Shown here in pieces: positions 1 to 7,166 of a stretch of 23,154 nucleotides of DNA; position 1 is the first letter of the stretch, and every line of letters begins with the position of its first letter. Location of the stretch: contig CAYMLL010000095.1 in assembly GCA_964390645.1 (NCBI GenBank), positions 1 to 23,154 on the forward strand, given 5' to 3'. A program made the position numbers and the translations under genes. Source of the DNA: CAYMLL01 sp964390645 (GTDB taxonomy: Bacteria; Planctomycetota; UBA8108). The notes under the pieces were generated by a model. That model was given only the letters and a program-made list of their open reading frames with translations, made no database searches and was not told the DNA's origin.

Positions 1-1588
1 TGTTGCCGTGCGCGTCGCGACCGACGAGAAAGACATCGTAGGTCGCTTCCGGCAGCTGTCGCAGATCGAGCTCGAGGGCGCTGTTCTCTCCCTTCCAGAC
101 CACGGCGCTCTCGTCCATCGGAGTCCAGAGATCCTCTCCCTTCCGGCGCACGAATCCGAGCACCGCGTCGAGGTGGCTGCAGCCGACATCCTCCCCCTGA
201 ATCGCCAGGCTCAGATGACCACCGACCTGCTCCGGTATTTCGGTGCACGCGACGATCGGTGCAGCCGCGTCGATGGAAAGGCCCGCGATCGTATCGACGG
301 ACCTCTCTTCGGCACCGACCACCACGAGTCGCAAGCTGATCCCATCGTCGGTGCTCTGCGGGACGAGCCACGCCGCCCCCATGGCTCCGACAGCGGCCTC
401 GCCCGCCAGCATCCACTCCGCATCCTCCGACTCCGGCGTATCAAAGCTGTACTCGAGCAACCCGACGCGATCGAGAAGCTCGGGATCCCGGTCGATCGCG
501 GCGGCCTCGGCCTCCCAGCGCACCACGAACTCGCCGCCGCCGCGCAGGCAGGTCGTCTCCGGAGGCAGCAGGCGCACGGGCGCACGCGACGCTTCGTCCT
601 CACCGGGACGTGTCTCGCCGCCGGTGCCCTCGTCGACCGGGTCCGGCCCGGCCGCGTCACCGGACGGTCCGGAGGCGACCTGCAGCCCCGGACCATCGGT
701 CTCGGCGTCGGCGGCGACCGTGTCCCCCGCACCGTCCTTCCGGGGAGCGCTCGCGACGGTGGCGTCGCGGCCCTCGACGACGGCGCCCCCGTCCCCGGCG
801 GGAAGGACGACACCGCGCGAATAGCGCAGCTCGAGATCGTCGTGGCTCGAGTTTCCGGCGAGATCGGTGGCGCTGACCCGCACACGAACAGCGCCCGAAA
901 CCTCGCGAGGCACAATCCAGGACAGATGGTCCGCGCCGGAGCGCGCGTCTCTCTGCCCGATCGGCTTCCAGGAGCCACCGCCGTCCAGGCTGTAGGAGAG
1001 CCTGACAGGCTCACGCCCGAACTGTCGATCGTCGGCCGTCCACGCGAGCTCGAGCGTCGGCTTCTGAGCGAACAAGCGCTTGCCGATCGCATCGTTCCAG
1101 GTCAGCCTCGGTGCCGTGCGGTCGACCACATACCAGAGCTGCGGCTCCTCGAGCTCGAGCGGCCGGAAGAGCTCCTGGCCGTTCTCGTAGACAACCGACG
1201 CACGCAAACCGTAGCGACCGTCACCCGGCGCCTCAAAATGAATCGGCTGCTCTTGTGGCGTCGTCTCGCCGACCTGCGCCCACATCCCGGAGCTCCCGGC
1301 GTCGCCAGAATCCGCGTCCACACGCACCCAGAGCTTGAAACGACTGACGCGCCGCAGCTCCACGAGACTCGGGTCGAACGCGATGCGCACCGCTACCTTC
1401 GGATCACGACCGTGATAGAAATCCGGGGCGCCGGCTACAGGGCTGGCAACGAGCGACAGCGATCCGTCGTTGACCGGCCAGGCGCGCTGGACGCTGCCAG
1501 GCGGCGGGACATTGCGGCAGGAGAAACCACCGACGACGAACGCGAGGACCAGCACGGCCACGACGAGACGCGAAGCTCGAGCGCTCAT
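1..1588 (-). CDS. Secreted multi-domain Ig-like envelope protein, C-terminus beyond window
   Basis: The reading frame is open from ATG at 1588 to the window edge (529 codons, no stop), so the 3' end is missing. The start has a GGAGAG Shine-Dalgarno at 1593-1598, 4 nt upstream. Residues 1-24 form a signal peptide (Arg-containing n-region, then a hydrophobic run to GGFSC). Cys24 could be a lipid site, but the lipobox is poor. Residues 60-150 and 155-255 look like beta-sandwich domains; the second has 'DRTAPRLTW', 'YSLDGGGSWKPIG' and 'VSATDLAGNSS', as in Ig-like or FlgD-like modules. An acidic, Gly/Pro-rich linker (262-336) leads to two further beta-rich units. I do not recognise a specific family and no enzymatic motif is visible; an envelope or extracellular structural role is inferred. 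It lies 205 nt downstream of purQ on the same strand and could be read through from it. Confidence 0.8.
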   Translation of the reverse strand, partial: MSARASRLVVAVLVLAFVVGGFSCRNVPPPGSVQRAWPVNDGSLSLVASPVAGAPDFYHGRDPKVAVRIAFDPSLVELRRVSRFKLWVRVDADSGDAGSSGMWAQVGETTPQEQPIHFEAPGDGRYGLRASVVYENGQELFRPLELEEPQLWYVVDRTAPRLTWNDAIGKRLFAQKPTLELAWTADDRQFGREPVRLSYSLDGGGSWKPIGQRDARSGADHLSWIVPREVSGAVRVRVSATDLAGNSSHDDLELRYSRGVVLPAGDGGAVVEGRDATVASAPRKDGAGDTVAADAETDGPGLQVASGPSGDAAGPDPVDEGTGGETRPGEDEASRAPVRLLPPETTCLRGGGEFVVRWEAEAAAIDRDPELLDRVGLLEYSFDTPESEDAEWMLAGEAAVGAMGAAWLVPQSTDDGISLRLVVVGAEERSVDTIAGLSIDAAAPIVACTEIPEQVGGHLSLAIQGEDVGCSHLDAVLGFVRRKGEDLWTPMDESAVVWKGENSALELDLRQLPEATYDVFLVGRDAHGN

Positions 1589-1703
1589 GACACTCTCCAT
1601 TCCCTTTCCCTTCACGGAACTCCTGGAAGGGCACCGCGACACGGGAGAACACCCTTCCGGCAGAGCACGAAACGAATTGTGGAGACGGGTTCTTCACTTC
1701 GGC

Positions 1704-1778
1704 CCTGACGGCGGCGGGGAGCCGATCCGTCAGGCAGCTGAGGGCCTCCGATTCCCACAGTGGAATCGACAGCTGCCT
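1704..1778. other. Two overlapping hairpins between purQ and the Ig-like protein gene
   Basis: Hairpin A pairs 1704-1711 (CCTGACGG) with 1727-1734 (CCGTCAGG). Hairpin B has an outer stem of 1732-1740 (AGGCAGCTG) with 1770-1778 (CAGCTGCCT) and an inner stem of 1749-1755 (CGATTCC) with 1762-1768 (GGAATCG). The two share bases 1732-1734. Neither is followed by a T-run on the minus strand, so this is not a classical intrinsic terminator. It may be a 3'-end stabiliser for purQ mRNA, a Rho-linked end, or a regulatory switch. Confidence 0.45.
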
Positions 1779-1793
1779 CAGCGGGGGCAGAGT

Positions 1794-2672
1794 TTATCGG
1801 ATTCTGGCACGGCTGTCTGTAGCAATCTGGGCGGCGGGATCATTTGCCGTCGCGCACCCGTCGACAAACCGCACCGCCCGCGCGAAGAGCCCGTAGCCGT
1901 CACCGCCGCGCTCGAGATCGCCCGCCGGCTCGCGACAAGCCTCCTGACGCGTCCAGAGCGGGTCTTGCAGGCGATGCACGAAACGCTCCGGGTGCGGCAT
2001 GAGCCCCAGCACGTTGCCGCGCTCGTTGCAGATACCGGCGATGTCGAACGACGAGCCGTTGGGATTCGCGGGATACGCGCCGCCGGCAGCCATGAATTCC
2101 CCATCCTCGTCCGGATCGAGCGCACGGTACGTCAACGCGATCTGCCCCTTCTCTCGCAAACGCGCGAGAGTCTCCTCGTCGCGCGCCACGAAGCGCCCCT
2201 CGGCGTGGGCGACGGGCGAGCGAATGTACCGGTCCGCGTCGCAGTCGAGAAAGGGGGAACGATCGGTCTCCACACGCATCCGGACCCAGCGGTCCTCGAA
2301 GCGACCACGGTGGTTGTCGATCAGAGACACGGCCTTGCCGTCCCCCCAGCCGGGCAACACCCCCAGACGCACCAGCACCTGAAATCCGTTGCAGATGCCG
2401 AGAACCAGCTTGCCAGCATCGACGAAGGCCTCGATATCGTCCGCGAGCCGCGAGCGCAGCTGATTCGCGAGGACGGTGCCGGCGCCGAGGTCGTCACCGT
2501 AGGAGAAGCCGCCGGGCACGACGAGGACGTCGAATTCGGCGAGTCGACGTTCGCCTCGCAGCAGCAGACCCGAATGGATCGGCTCCACGACGGCGCCTGC
2601 GAGCCTGAACGCTCGCACGGTCTCCTCATCACAGTTGGTCCCTGCAGTCTTGAGGACGAGGACCCTGGCCAT
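1794..2672 (-). CDS. purQ: Phosphoribosylformylglycinamidine synthase, glutaminase subunit PurQ
   Basis: PurQ hydrolyses glutamine and passes ammonia to PurL for conversion of FGAR to FGAM in de novo purine synthesis. The 292-residue protein is a class I (triad) glutamine amidotransferase. Visible features are the N-terminal 'TAGTNCDEET', the oxyanion region 'VVPGGFSYGDDLGAG' (51-65), the nucleophile Cys94 in 'LGICNGFQVL', and the His227/Glu229 pair in 'MPHPER'. It is longer than B. subtilis PurQ (about 227 aa), mainly through inserted segments in the second half and a C-terminal tail of about 20 residues. AAGGA lies 8 nt before the ATG. It follows purL by 45 nt on the same strand, so the two are almost certainly co-transcribed and their products form one complex. 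Confidence 0.96.
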   Translation of the reverse strand: MARVLVLKTAGTNCDEETVRAFRLAGAVVEPIHSGLLLRGERRLAEFDVLVVPGGFSYGDDLGAGTVLANQLRSRLADDIEAFVDAGKLVLGICNGFQVLVRLGVLPGWGDGKAVSLIDNHRGRFEDRWVRMRVETDRSPFLDCDADRYIRSPVAHAEGRFVARDEETLARLREKGQIALTYRALDPDEDGEFMAAGGAYPANPNGSSFDIAGICNERGNVLGLMPHPERFVHRLQDPLWTRQEACREPAGDLERGGDGYGLFARAVRFVDGCATANDPAAQIATDSRARIR

Positions 2673-2717
2673 CGTGTTCGTCCTTGCTCGTGCCCGACTC
2701 GTTCGGCGGTCGGACGG

Positions 2718-5699
2718 TCAGCCTCGATCGAAGGCGAGCGGCTCCTGCCACGCGCGTTTGAGGTCATCGAGCGCCTCGGCGAGCACCGTCTCGCCGTCAC
2801 GTCCAACGACCCGCAGAATGTGATACGTCAAAGTTTCCCCGACGTCCGCGGCGGGAAGGCCCTCGAACGACTCGAGAAGCGACTCGAGGTCGTCGGGACG
2901 CACCTCGAGGAGATAGCGCGAATTCGACTCGCTGAACAGTGTCTCGATGTCGCTGGCAGAGTCGCGATGTCCGGGGACCTTCCCCAGATCGATCTCGGCA
3001 CCGATCTCTCCGCTGAACGCCATCTCCGAGGCAGCGACCGCCAGCCCGCCCTCCGACAGATCGTGACAGCTACGAACGAGGCCCGCCGAGATCGAACGCG
3101 CCAGCGCCGCGTGAAGACGCGGCGCGTTGTCGCGCAGGCGCGGCACCGCGCCGCCGCCCTTTCCGAGCACACGCAGAAGGTGACCACCGCCGAGCTCCGC
3201 GCACGTCTCGCCGATGAGGACGAGTCGATTGCCCGCCTTCTTGAGATCCATCGACACGCAGCGGCTCACGTCTTCGACGATGGCGACCGACGAGATCAGC
3301 AAGCTCGGCGGAATCGCCAGCGTTCCCCCCGCGGTACGGAACTCGTTGTTGAGCGAGTCCTTGCCGGACACGAAAGGCGCGCCGAGCAGCACCGCCGCAT
3401 CATGACAGCCGCGCGCGGCCTCCACGAGCGATCCGAGTGTCTCCGGACGATCGGTATTCCCCCAGCAGAAGTTGTCGAGAATCGCGACACGCGATGGATC
3501 CCCCCCGACGGCGACGACGTTGCGGATCGCCTCGTCCACGGCCGACAGGGCCATGCGATACGGGTCGACGTCGCCGTAGCAGGGGTTCATGCCGCAGCCC
3601 ACCGCGATACCCCGCAGCGAACCGAAGCGCGGCGTGAAGACAGAGGCGTCGCCCGGTCCGTCGCTGCGAGCTCCGACGAGCGGCTTCAGCACGCTGCGCC
3701 CCTGAACCTCGTGGTCGTACTGACGGATCACCCACTCCTTCGACGCGACGTTCGGCGACGCGAGAATCCGCAGAAGCAGCTCGCCAGGCCTCAGCGACCC
3801 GTCGATCGCGGGTGCGGCCGGCGCCGCGCGACGATGCTCCGAACGTCGTGCCACCGCAGGTCGACCGTCGTGAAGAAATCCCATGTCGAGATCACAGACG
3901 CGCTCTGCATCGTAGAAGAGCTCGAGCCGTCCGGTGTCCGTGAACTCGCCGATGTCGGTGCACTCGACATCCTGGCTCGACGCCAGCGCTTCGAGCTCCG
4001 GAAGGTTCTCGGGCGGCACTGCGAAGACCATGCGCTCCTGCGCCTCGGAGATCCAGATCTCCCAGTAGCTGAGTCCTTCGTACTTCAACGGCACCCGGTC
4101 GAGGGCGACACGCGCACCCGTGTGCTCCCCCATCTCGCCGACCGCGCTGGAGAATCCGCCGGCACCGCAGTCCGTTACACCTCGATAGAGCCCTCGATCG
4201 CGTGCGTCGAGCAGCACGTCGAGCACCTTCTTCTCGGTGATCGCGTTGCCGATCTGCACCGCGCCGCTGGACACGGTCTCCGACTCCTCGGTCAGCTCGA
4301 TGGACGAGAACGTCGCGCCGTGAATGCCGTCACGACCGGTGCGCCCGCCGAGTGCGACGATCCGGTCTCCCGGCTCCACGCTCTTCTCGATTCTGTCACG
4401 CGGAATGATCCCGACCGAACCGCAGAAGACGAGCGGATTGCCGACGTAGCGCTCGTCGAAGTACAGTGCGCCGCTGGCCGTCGGAATCCCCATGCGGTTG
4501 CCGTAGTCGCGCACACCGTTGACGACGCCGCGCAGCACGCGCATCGGATGCAAGGCTCCAGGCGGCACCTTGGCCCGGGGCAGATCCGGCGGACCGAAGC
4601 AGAAAACATCCGTGTTGACGATCGGCTTGGCACCGAGCCCGGTACCGAGCGTGTCGCGCAGAACACCGCCGATACCGGTGCCCGCGCCACCGTAGGGCTC
4701 GATCGCCGACGGGTGGTTGTGTGTCTCCACCTTGAACGAGATTCCGAGCTCATCGTCGAAGGCGACGACCCCCGCATTGTCCTTGAAGACCGACAGGCAG
4801 AACGGCTCGGTCTCCCGGCCCCGAACGGTCTCGGTCGCTCGCACGATCGTCTCTGCCAGGAGATTCTCGAAGACGGTGCACTCTGCATCGGTTCCGTCCG
4901 CCTCGAAAGTCCGATGCTCGATGCGTGCCGTCAGAGTCTTGTGACAGCAGTGCTCGCTCCACGTCTGGGCGATGGTCTCGAGCTCCGCGTCCGTCGGGTC
5001 GCGTCCGGCGGCGGCAAAGTGCGCGCGGATCGCACGCATCTCGTCGAGATCGAGCGACAGCTGCCCCGTACGGCTGACCTCGATCAGCTCGTCATCGCCG
5101 AGCCCGTCCAGACACACGGTGCTCCTGGTCAACGTGTACGGATCCGCCGCCGTGAACGGCGACGGGACCGGCTCGCTGTCCCAGAAGACGTCCTCGATAG
5201 CCGCGTTCGACAGCACCTTCTCGGAGATCAGATGCTTCGCCTCGACATCGAGCGGCTTCCCGCCGGCCGGGAAGTCCGTCGTGACTCGCACGCGCGACGC
5301 GGTGCGTACGTCCACACCCTCGATGCCGAGATCCGCCAGTCCACGCAGCAGCGACGCCTCCACCGGCTCCATCACGCCCGTCTTCTTGCGTACCGTGGCA
5401 ACATGTACATCGCCTGCGGTCGCGGTCGGAGGCGAGACATCGCCTTCGAGCTCCCGAATCGCACAGGAGTGGACGACCGGATCGCTCAGAAGCCGCTCGG
5501 ACGCCAGGGACAGCCGGGCCTCGCTGAGCCCAGCACCGCGCAAGTAGAAGAGGTTGCTGACGGTCGTTTCGACGCGGTCCAGACCGAGCCAGTCCCCCAC
5601 CTCGCTCGCGAGGAAAGCAGCTCGCGGATCCTCGCCACACGCCGGTCGCCACGAGACCTCCACCTCCCAAGTCTGCGGACCGGAGTCGGGGGATGCCAT
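2718..5699 (-). CDS. purL: Phosphoribosylformylglycinamidine synthase PurL with fused PurS-like N-terminus
   Basis: This is the ATP-dependent synthetase subunit that makes FGAM from FGAR in purine biosynthesis. At 993 residues it is far longer than the roughly 740-residue small PurL. Residues 10-80 and 97-170 look like two PurS-type halves, each ending in 'LLSDPVV' or 'VLSNAAI' stretches. The synthetase core follows, with His250 in 'TWSEHCCHKT', the nucleotide-binding 'KVETHNHPSAIEPYGGAG' (323-340), 'GGRTGRDGIHGATFSS' (451-466) and, in the second half, 'SCHDLSEGGLAVAASE' and 'LFSESNSRYLLEV'. There is no C-terminal glutaminase; that job belongs to the adjacent purQ. A separate purS would be dispensable. 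The ATG at 5699 has AGGAG about 12 nt upstream, a rather long spacing, and a near-consensus promoter ahead of it. Confidence 0.96.
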   Translation of the reverse strand: MASPDSGPQTWEVEVSWRPACGEDPRAAFLASEVGDWLGLDRVETTVSNLFYLRGAGLSEARLSLASERLLSDPVVHSCAIRELEGDVSPPTATAGDVHVATVRKKTGVMEPVEASLLRGLADLGIEGVDVRTASRVRVTTDFPAGGKPLDVEAKHLISEKVLSNAAIEDVFWDSEPVPSPFTAADPYTLTRSTVCLDGLGDDELIEVSRTGQLSLDLDEMRAIRAHFAAAGRDPTDAELETIAQTWSEHCCHKTLTARIEHRTFEADGTDAECTVFENLLAETIVRATETVRGRETEPFCLSVFKDNAGVVAFDDELGISFKVETHNHPSAIEPYGGAGTGIGGVLRDTLGTGLGAKPIVNTDVFCFGPPDLPRAKVPPGALHPMRVLRGVVNGVRDYGNRMGIPTASGALYFDERYVGNPLVFCGSVGIIPRDRIEKSVEPGDRIVALGGRTGRDGIHGATFSSIELTEESETVSSGAVQIGNAITEKKVLDVLLDARDRGLYRGVTDCGAGGFSSAVGEMGEHTGARVALDRVPLKYEGLSYWEIWISEAQERMVFAVPPENLPELEALASSQDVECTDIGEFTDTGRLELFYDAERVCDLDMGFLHDGRPAVARRSEHRRAAPAAPAIDGSLRPGELLLRILASPNVASKEWVIRQYDHEVQGRSVLKPLVGARSDGPGDASVFTPRFGSLRGIAVGCGMNPCYGDVDPYRMALSAVDEAIRNVVAVGGDPSRVAILDNFCWGNTDRPETLGSLVEAARGCHDAAVLLGAPFVSGKDSLNNEFRTAGGTLAIPPSLLISSVAIVEDVSRCVSMDLKKAGNRLVLIGETCAELGGGHLLRVLGKGGGAVPRLRDNAPRLHAALARSISAGLVRSCHDLSEGGLAVAASEMAFSGEIGAEIDLGKVPGHRDSASDIETLFSESNSRYLLEVRPDDLESLLESFEGLPAADVGETLTYHILRVVGRDGETVLAEALDDLKRAWQEPLAFDRG

Positions 5700-5736
5700 C
5701 AGAAAGGAAATCTCCTCTGAGAGGTGTTAAGCGCGG

Positions 5737-5765
5737 ATTATACGTCGGGGGAGAGAAGTTGGGAA
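5737..5765 (-). promoter_or_regulatory. Candidate sigma-70-type promoter of purL-purQ
   Basis: Read on the minus strand there is a perfect TATAAT (plus-strand 5737-5742), preceded after exactly 17 nt by TTCCCA (5760-5765), which matches 4 of 6 bases of TTGACA. Transcription would begin near 5730, giving a leader of about 30 nt before the purL ATG. In DNA this GC-rich an exact TATAAT in the right place is notable. No purine riboswitch or PurR-like operator was recognised in the short leader. Confidence 0.55.
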
Positions 5766-5859
5766 GGGAAGGGGAAGGCGGCCGATGAATGCGTGCTACA
5801 GGACCGGAAGACCGACGCATACGGACAGGACGGTCGCCAAGAGCCCGGTCCCCGCGATC

Positions 5860-5887
5860 TTGCTTTCCACCGAGGCGCGTCTAAGAT
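5860..5887 (+). promoter_or_regulatory. Weak candidate promoter of accA
   Basis: TTGCTT (5860-5865) and TAAGAT (5882-5887, 4 of 6 bases of TATAAT) are separated by 16 nt. They lie about 33 nt before the accA ATG in the divergent purL-accA intergenic region. The match is modest and rests mainly on position. Confidence 0.3.
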
Positions 5888-5919
5888 GGGTCCGGATTTC
5901 TGAACCCCGGAAGTGTTCG

Positions 5920-6906
5920 ATGCCCCCACCGACCCACCGCCTCGACTTCGAAGCGCCCATCGTCGAGCTCGAGAAGAAGATTGAGGAGCTTCGCGCCTTC
6001 GCTCGGTCGACCGAGGTCGATCTGCGTGGGCAAATCGACAAGCTCGAGGCGAAATGCCGGGAGAAGAAGACGGCCATCTTCTCCAACCTGACGCCGTGGC
6101 AGCGCATCCAGCTGGCCCGTCACCCGGAGCGTCCGCTGGCGAGCGACCTGATCGCGACCCTGATCGACGACTTCGTCGAGCTCCACGGAGATCGCTCTTT
6201 TCGCGACGATCCGGCGATCGTCGCCGGACTCGGGCGCTTCTGCGGTCGACGCGTCCTGGTCGTCGGACACCGCAAGGGAAAGGACACGGCGGAGAAGATC
6301 TCCTGCCACTTCGGAAGCCCCCACCCGGAGGGCTACCGCAAGGCGATGGCAAAGATGAAGCTGGCGGAGAAGTTCGAGCTGCCGATCATCTCGATCATCA
6401 ACACGCCGGGAGCGTACCCGGGCCTCGGCGCGGAGGAGCGAGGTCAGGCCTTCGTCATCGCGCGCAATCTCATGGACATGGCGGCGCTGAAGGTGCCGAT
6501 CGTCTGCGTCGTTATCGGCGAGGGCGGCTCCGGTGGCGCGCTCGGCATAGGAGTCGGGAACCGTATCCTCATGCTCGAGCACGCGTATTACTCCGTCATC
6601 TCGCCCGAAGGCTGTGCCGCGATCCTGTGGAAGAGCGCCGACCACAAGGAGCAGGCTGCCGAGATCCTCAAGCTGACGGCGACCGATCTGCTGCGCTTCG
6701 GGATCATCGACGAGATCGTGCCGGAGCCGCTCGGGGGCGCGCACCGCGATCCGAAGCAGCTCGCGGAGTCGTTGCGTGATGCGATCCGCCGCCATCTCGA
6801 CGATCTCCACGCTCTCGACGCCGAACAGCTCGTTCGCGACCGCTACGCCAAGTTTCGACGCATGGGCGAGTTCGAAGAACAGGCTGTGAGCCCCCCACAG
6901 GCCTGA
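5920..6906 (+). CDS. accA: Acetyl-CoA carboxylase carboxyltransferase subunit alpha
   Basis: With AccD this subunit transfers the carboxyl group from biotin to acetyl-CoA, making malonyl-CoA for fatty-acid synthesis in the cytoplasm. The 328-residue length matches the family (E. coli 319). Motifs are the N-terminal 'LDFEAPIVELEKKIEEL', 'LHGDRSFRDDPAIVAGLG', 'GKDTAEKISCHFGSPHPEGY', 'INTPGAYPGLGAEERGQA', 'GEGGSGGALGIGVGNRILML' and 'SVISPEGCAAILWK'. The start at ATG 5920 (GGAAG 6 nt upstream) was chosen because the family begins with this 'DFE' helix. An in-frame ATG at 5785 would add 45 residues with no family likeness. It is transcribed divergently from purL; accD and the biotin components are not in this window. 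The C-terminal 'EEQAVSPPQA' tail is non-conserved. Confidence 0.96.
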   Translation: MPPPTHRLDFEAPIVELEKKIEELRAFARSTEVDLRGQIDKLEAKCREKKTAIFSNLTPWQRIQLARHPERPLASDLIATLIDDFVELHGDRSFRDDPAIVAGLGRFCGRRVLVVGHRKGKDTAEKISCHFGSPHPEGYRKAMAKMKLAEKFELPIISIINTPGAYPGLGAEERGQAFVIARNLMDMAALKVPIVCVVIGEGGSGGALGIGVGNRILMLEHAYYSVISPEGCAAILWKSADHKEQAAEILKLTATDLLRFGIIDEIVPEPLGGAHRDPKQLAESLRDAIRRHLDDLHALDAEQLVRDRYAKFRRMGEFEEQAVSPPQA

Positions 6907-6925
6907 TCGAGCCGATTTTCCGGGC

Positions 6926-6950
6926 CGCGACGGTTTCCGTCGTGCCTCTT
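6926..6950 (+). terminator. Possible hairpin terminator after accA
   Basis: CGACGG (6928-6933) and CCGTCG (6937-6942) form a perfect 6-bp stem with a TTT loop, extendable by a G-U and a C-G pair. It is followed by the pyrimidine-rich GCCTCTT rather than a true T-run. It sits 20 nt after the accA stop, the expected place for a terminator, but the weak tail keeps confidence low. Confidence 0.4.
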
Positions 6951-6977
6951 GCAAAGGTCCGGTGCTTGGTCTTTACT
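6949..6977 (+). promoter_or_regulatory. Weak candidate promoter for the downstream lipoprotein gene
   Basis: TTGCAA (6949-6954) and TTTACT (6972-6977) are spaced by 17 nt and each matches the sigma-70 consensus at 4 of 6 bases. It would give a leader of about 185 nt containing the 21-bp repeats. This is a position-based guess. Confidence 0.25.
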
Positions 6978-7097
6978 GGACATCGCTCGCCTGCAACAGC
7001 TCGGAGGCCTTGACGACAACGCTCCACGGGCCTCTCGCGTCTGATTCCGTGAGCGAATTCGTCGATGGACCCGCTCCGACGCGGGCTCGCGTCATCT

Positions 7098-7160
7098 CCA
7101 GAACCCCCGACAGGATCACCAGATCCCCCGACGGGATCTCCAGATCCCCCGACAAGGAGC
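7098..7160. repeat. Three tandem 21-bp repeats just upstream of the lipoprotein start
   Basis: The units are 7098-7118, 7119-7139 and 7140-7160, each beginning CCAGA(A/T)CCCCCGAC with a more variable tail. The third unit ends in the AAGGAG ribosome-binding site (7154-7159) of the gene starting at 7167. Unit 2 contains a perfect inverted repeat: AGATCCC (7121-7127), a CCGAC loop, then GGGATCT (7133-7139). The period is exactly 21 bp, with no spacers. A similar three-unit, 21-bp array lies at 16207-16269. Confidence 0.9.
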
Positions 7161-7166
7161 TGCATA

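Noticed and set aside
1470..5720. A 1416-codon open frame on the plus strand opposite purL/purQ
   Set aside because: It lies antisense to two clearly recognisable purine genes. Its product is Arg-rich with no family features, a common by-product of high third-position GC.
5785..5919. N-terminal extension of accA from the ATG at 5785
   Set aside because: The added 45 residues have no counterpart in the family and would place the start upstream of the candidate promoter.
7098..7160. CRISPR array
   Set aside because: The 21-bp units are directly adjacent with no spacers, and no cas genes are nearby. The same applies to 16207-16269.
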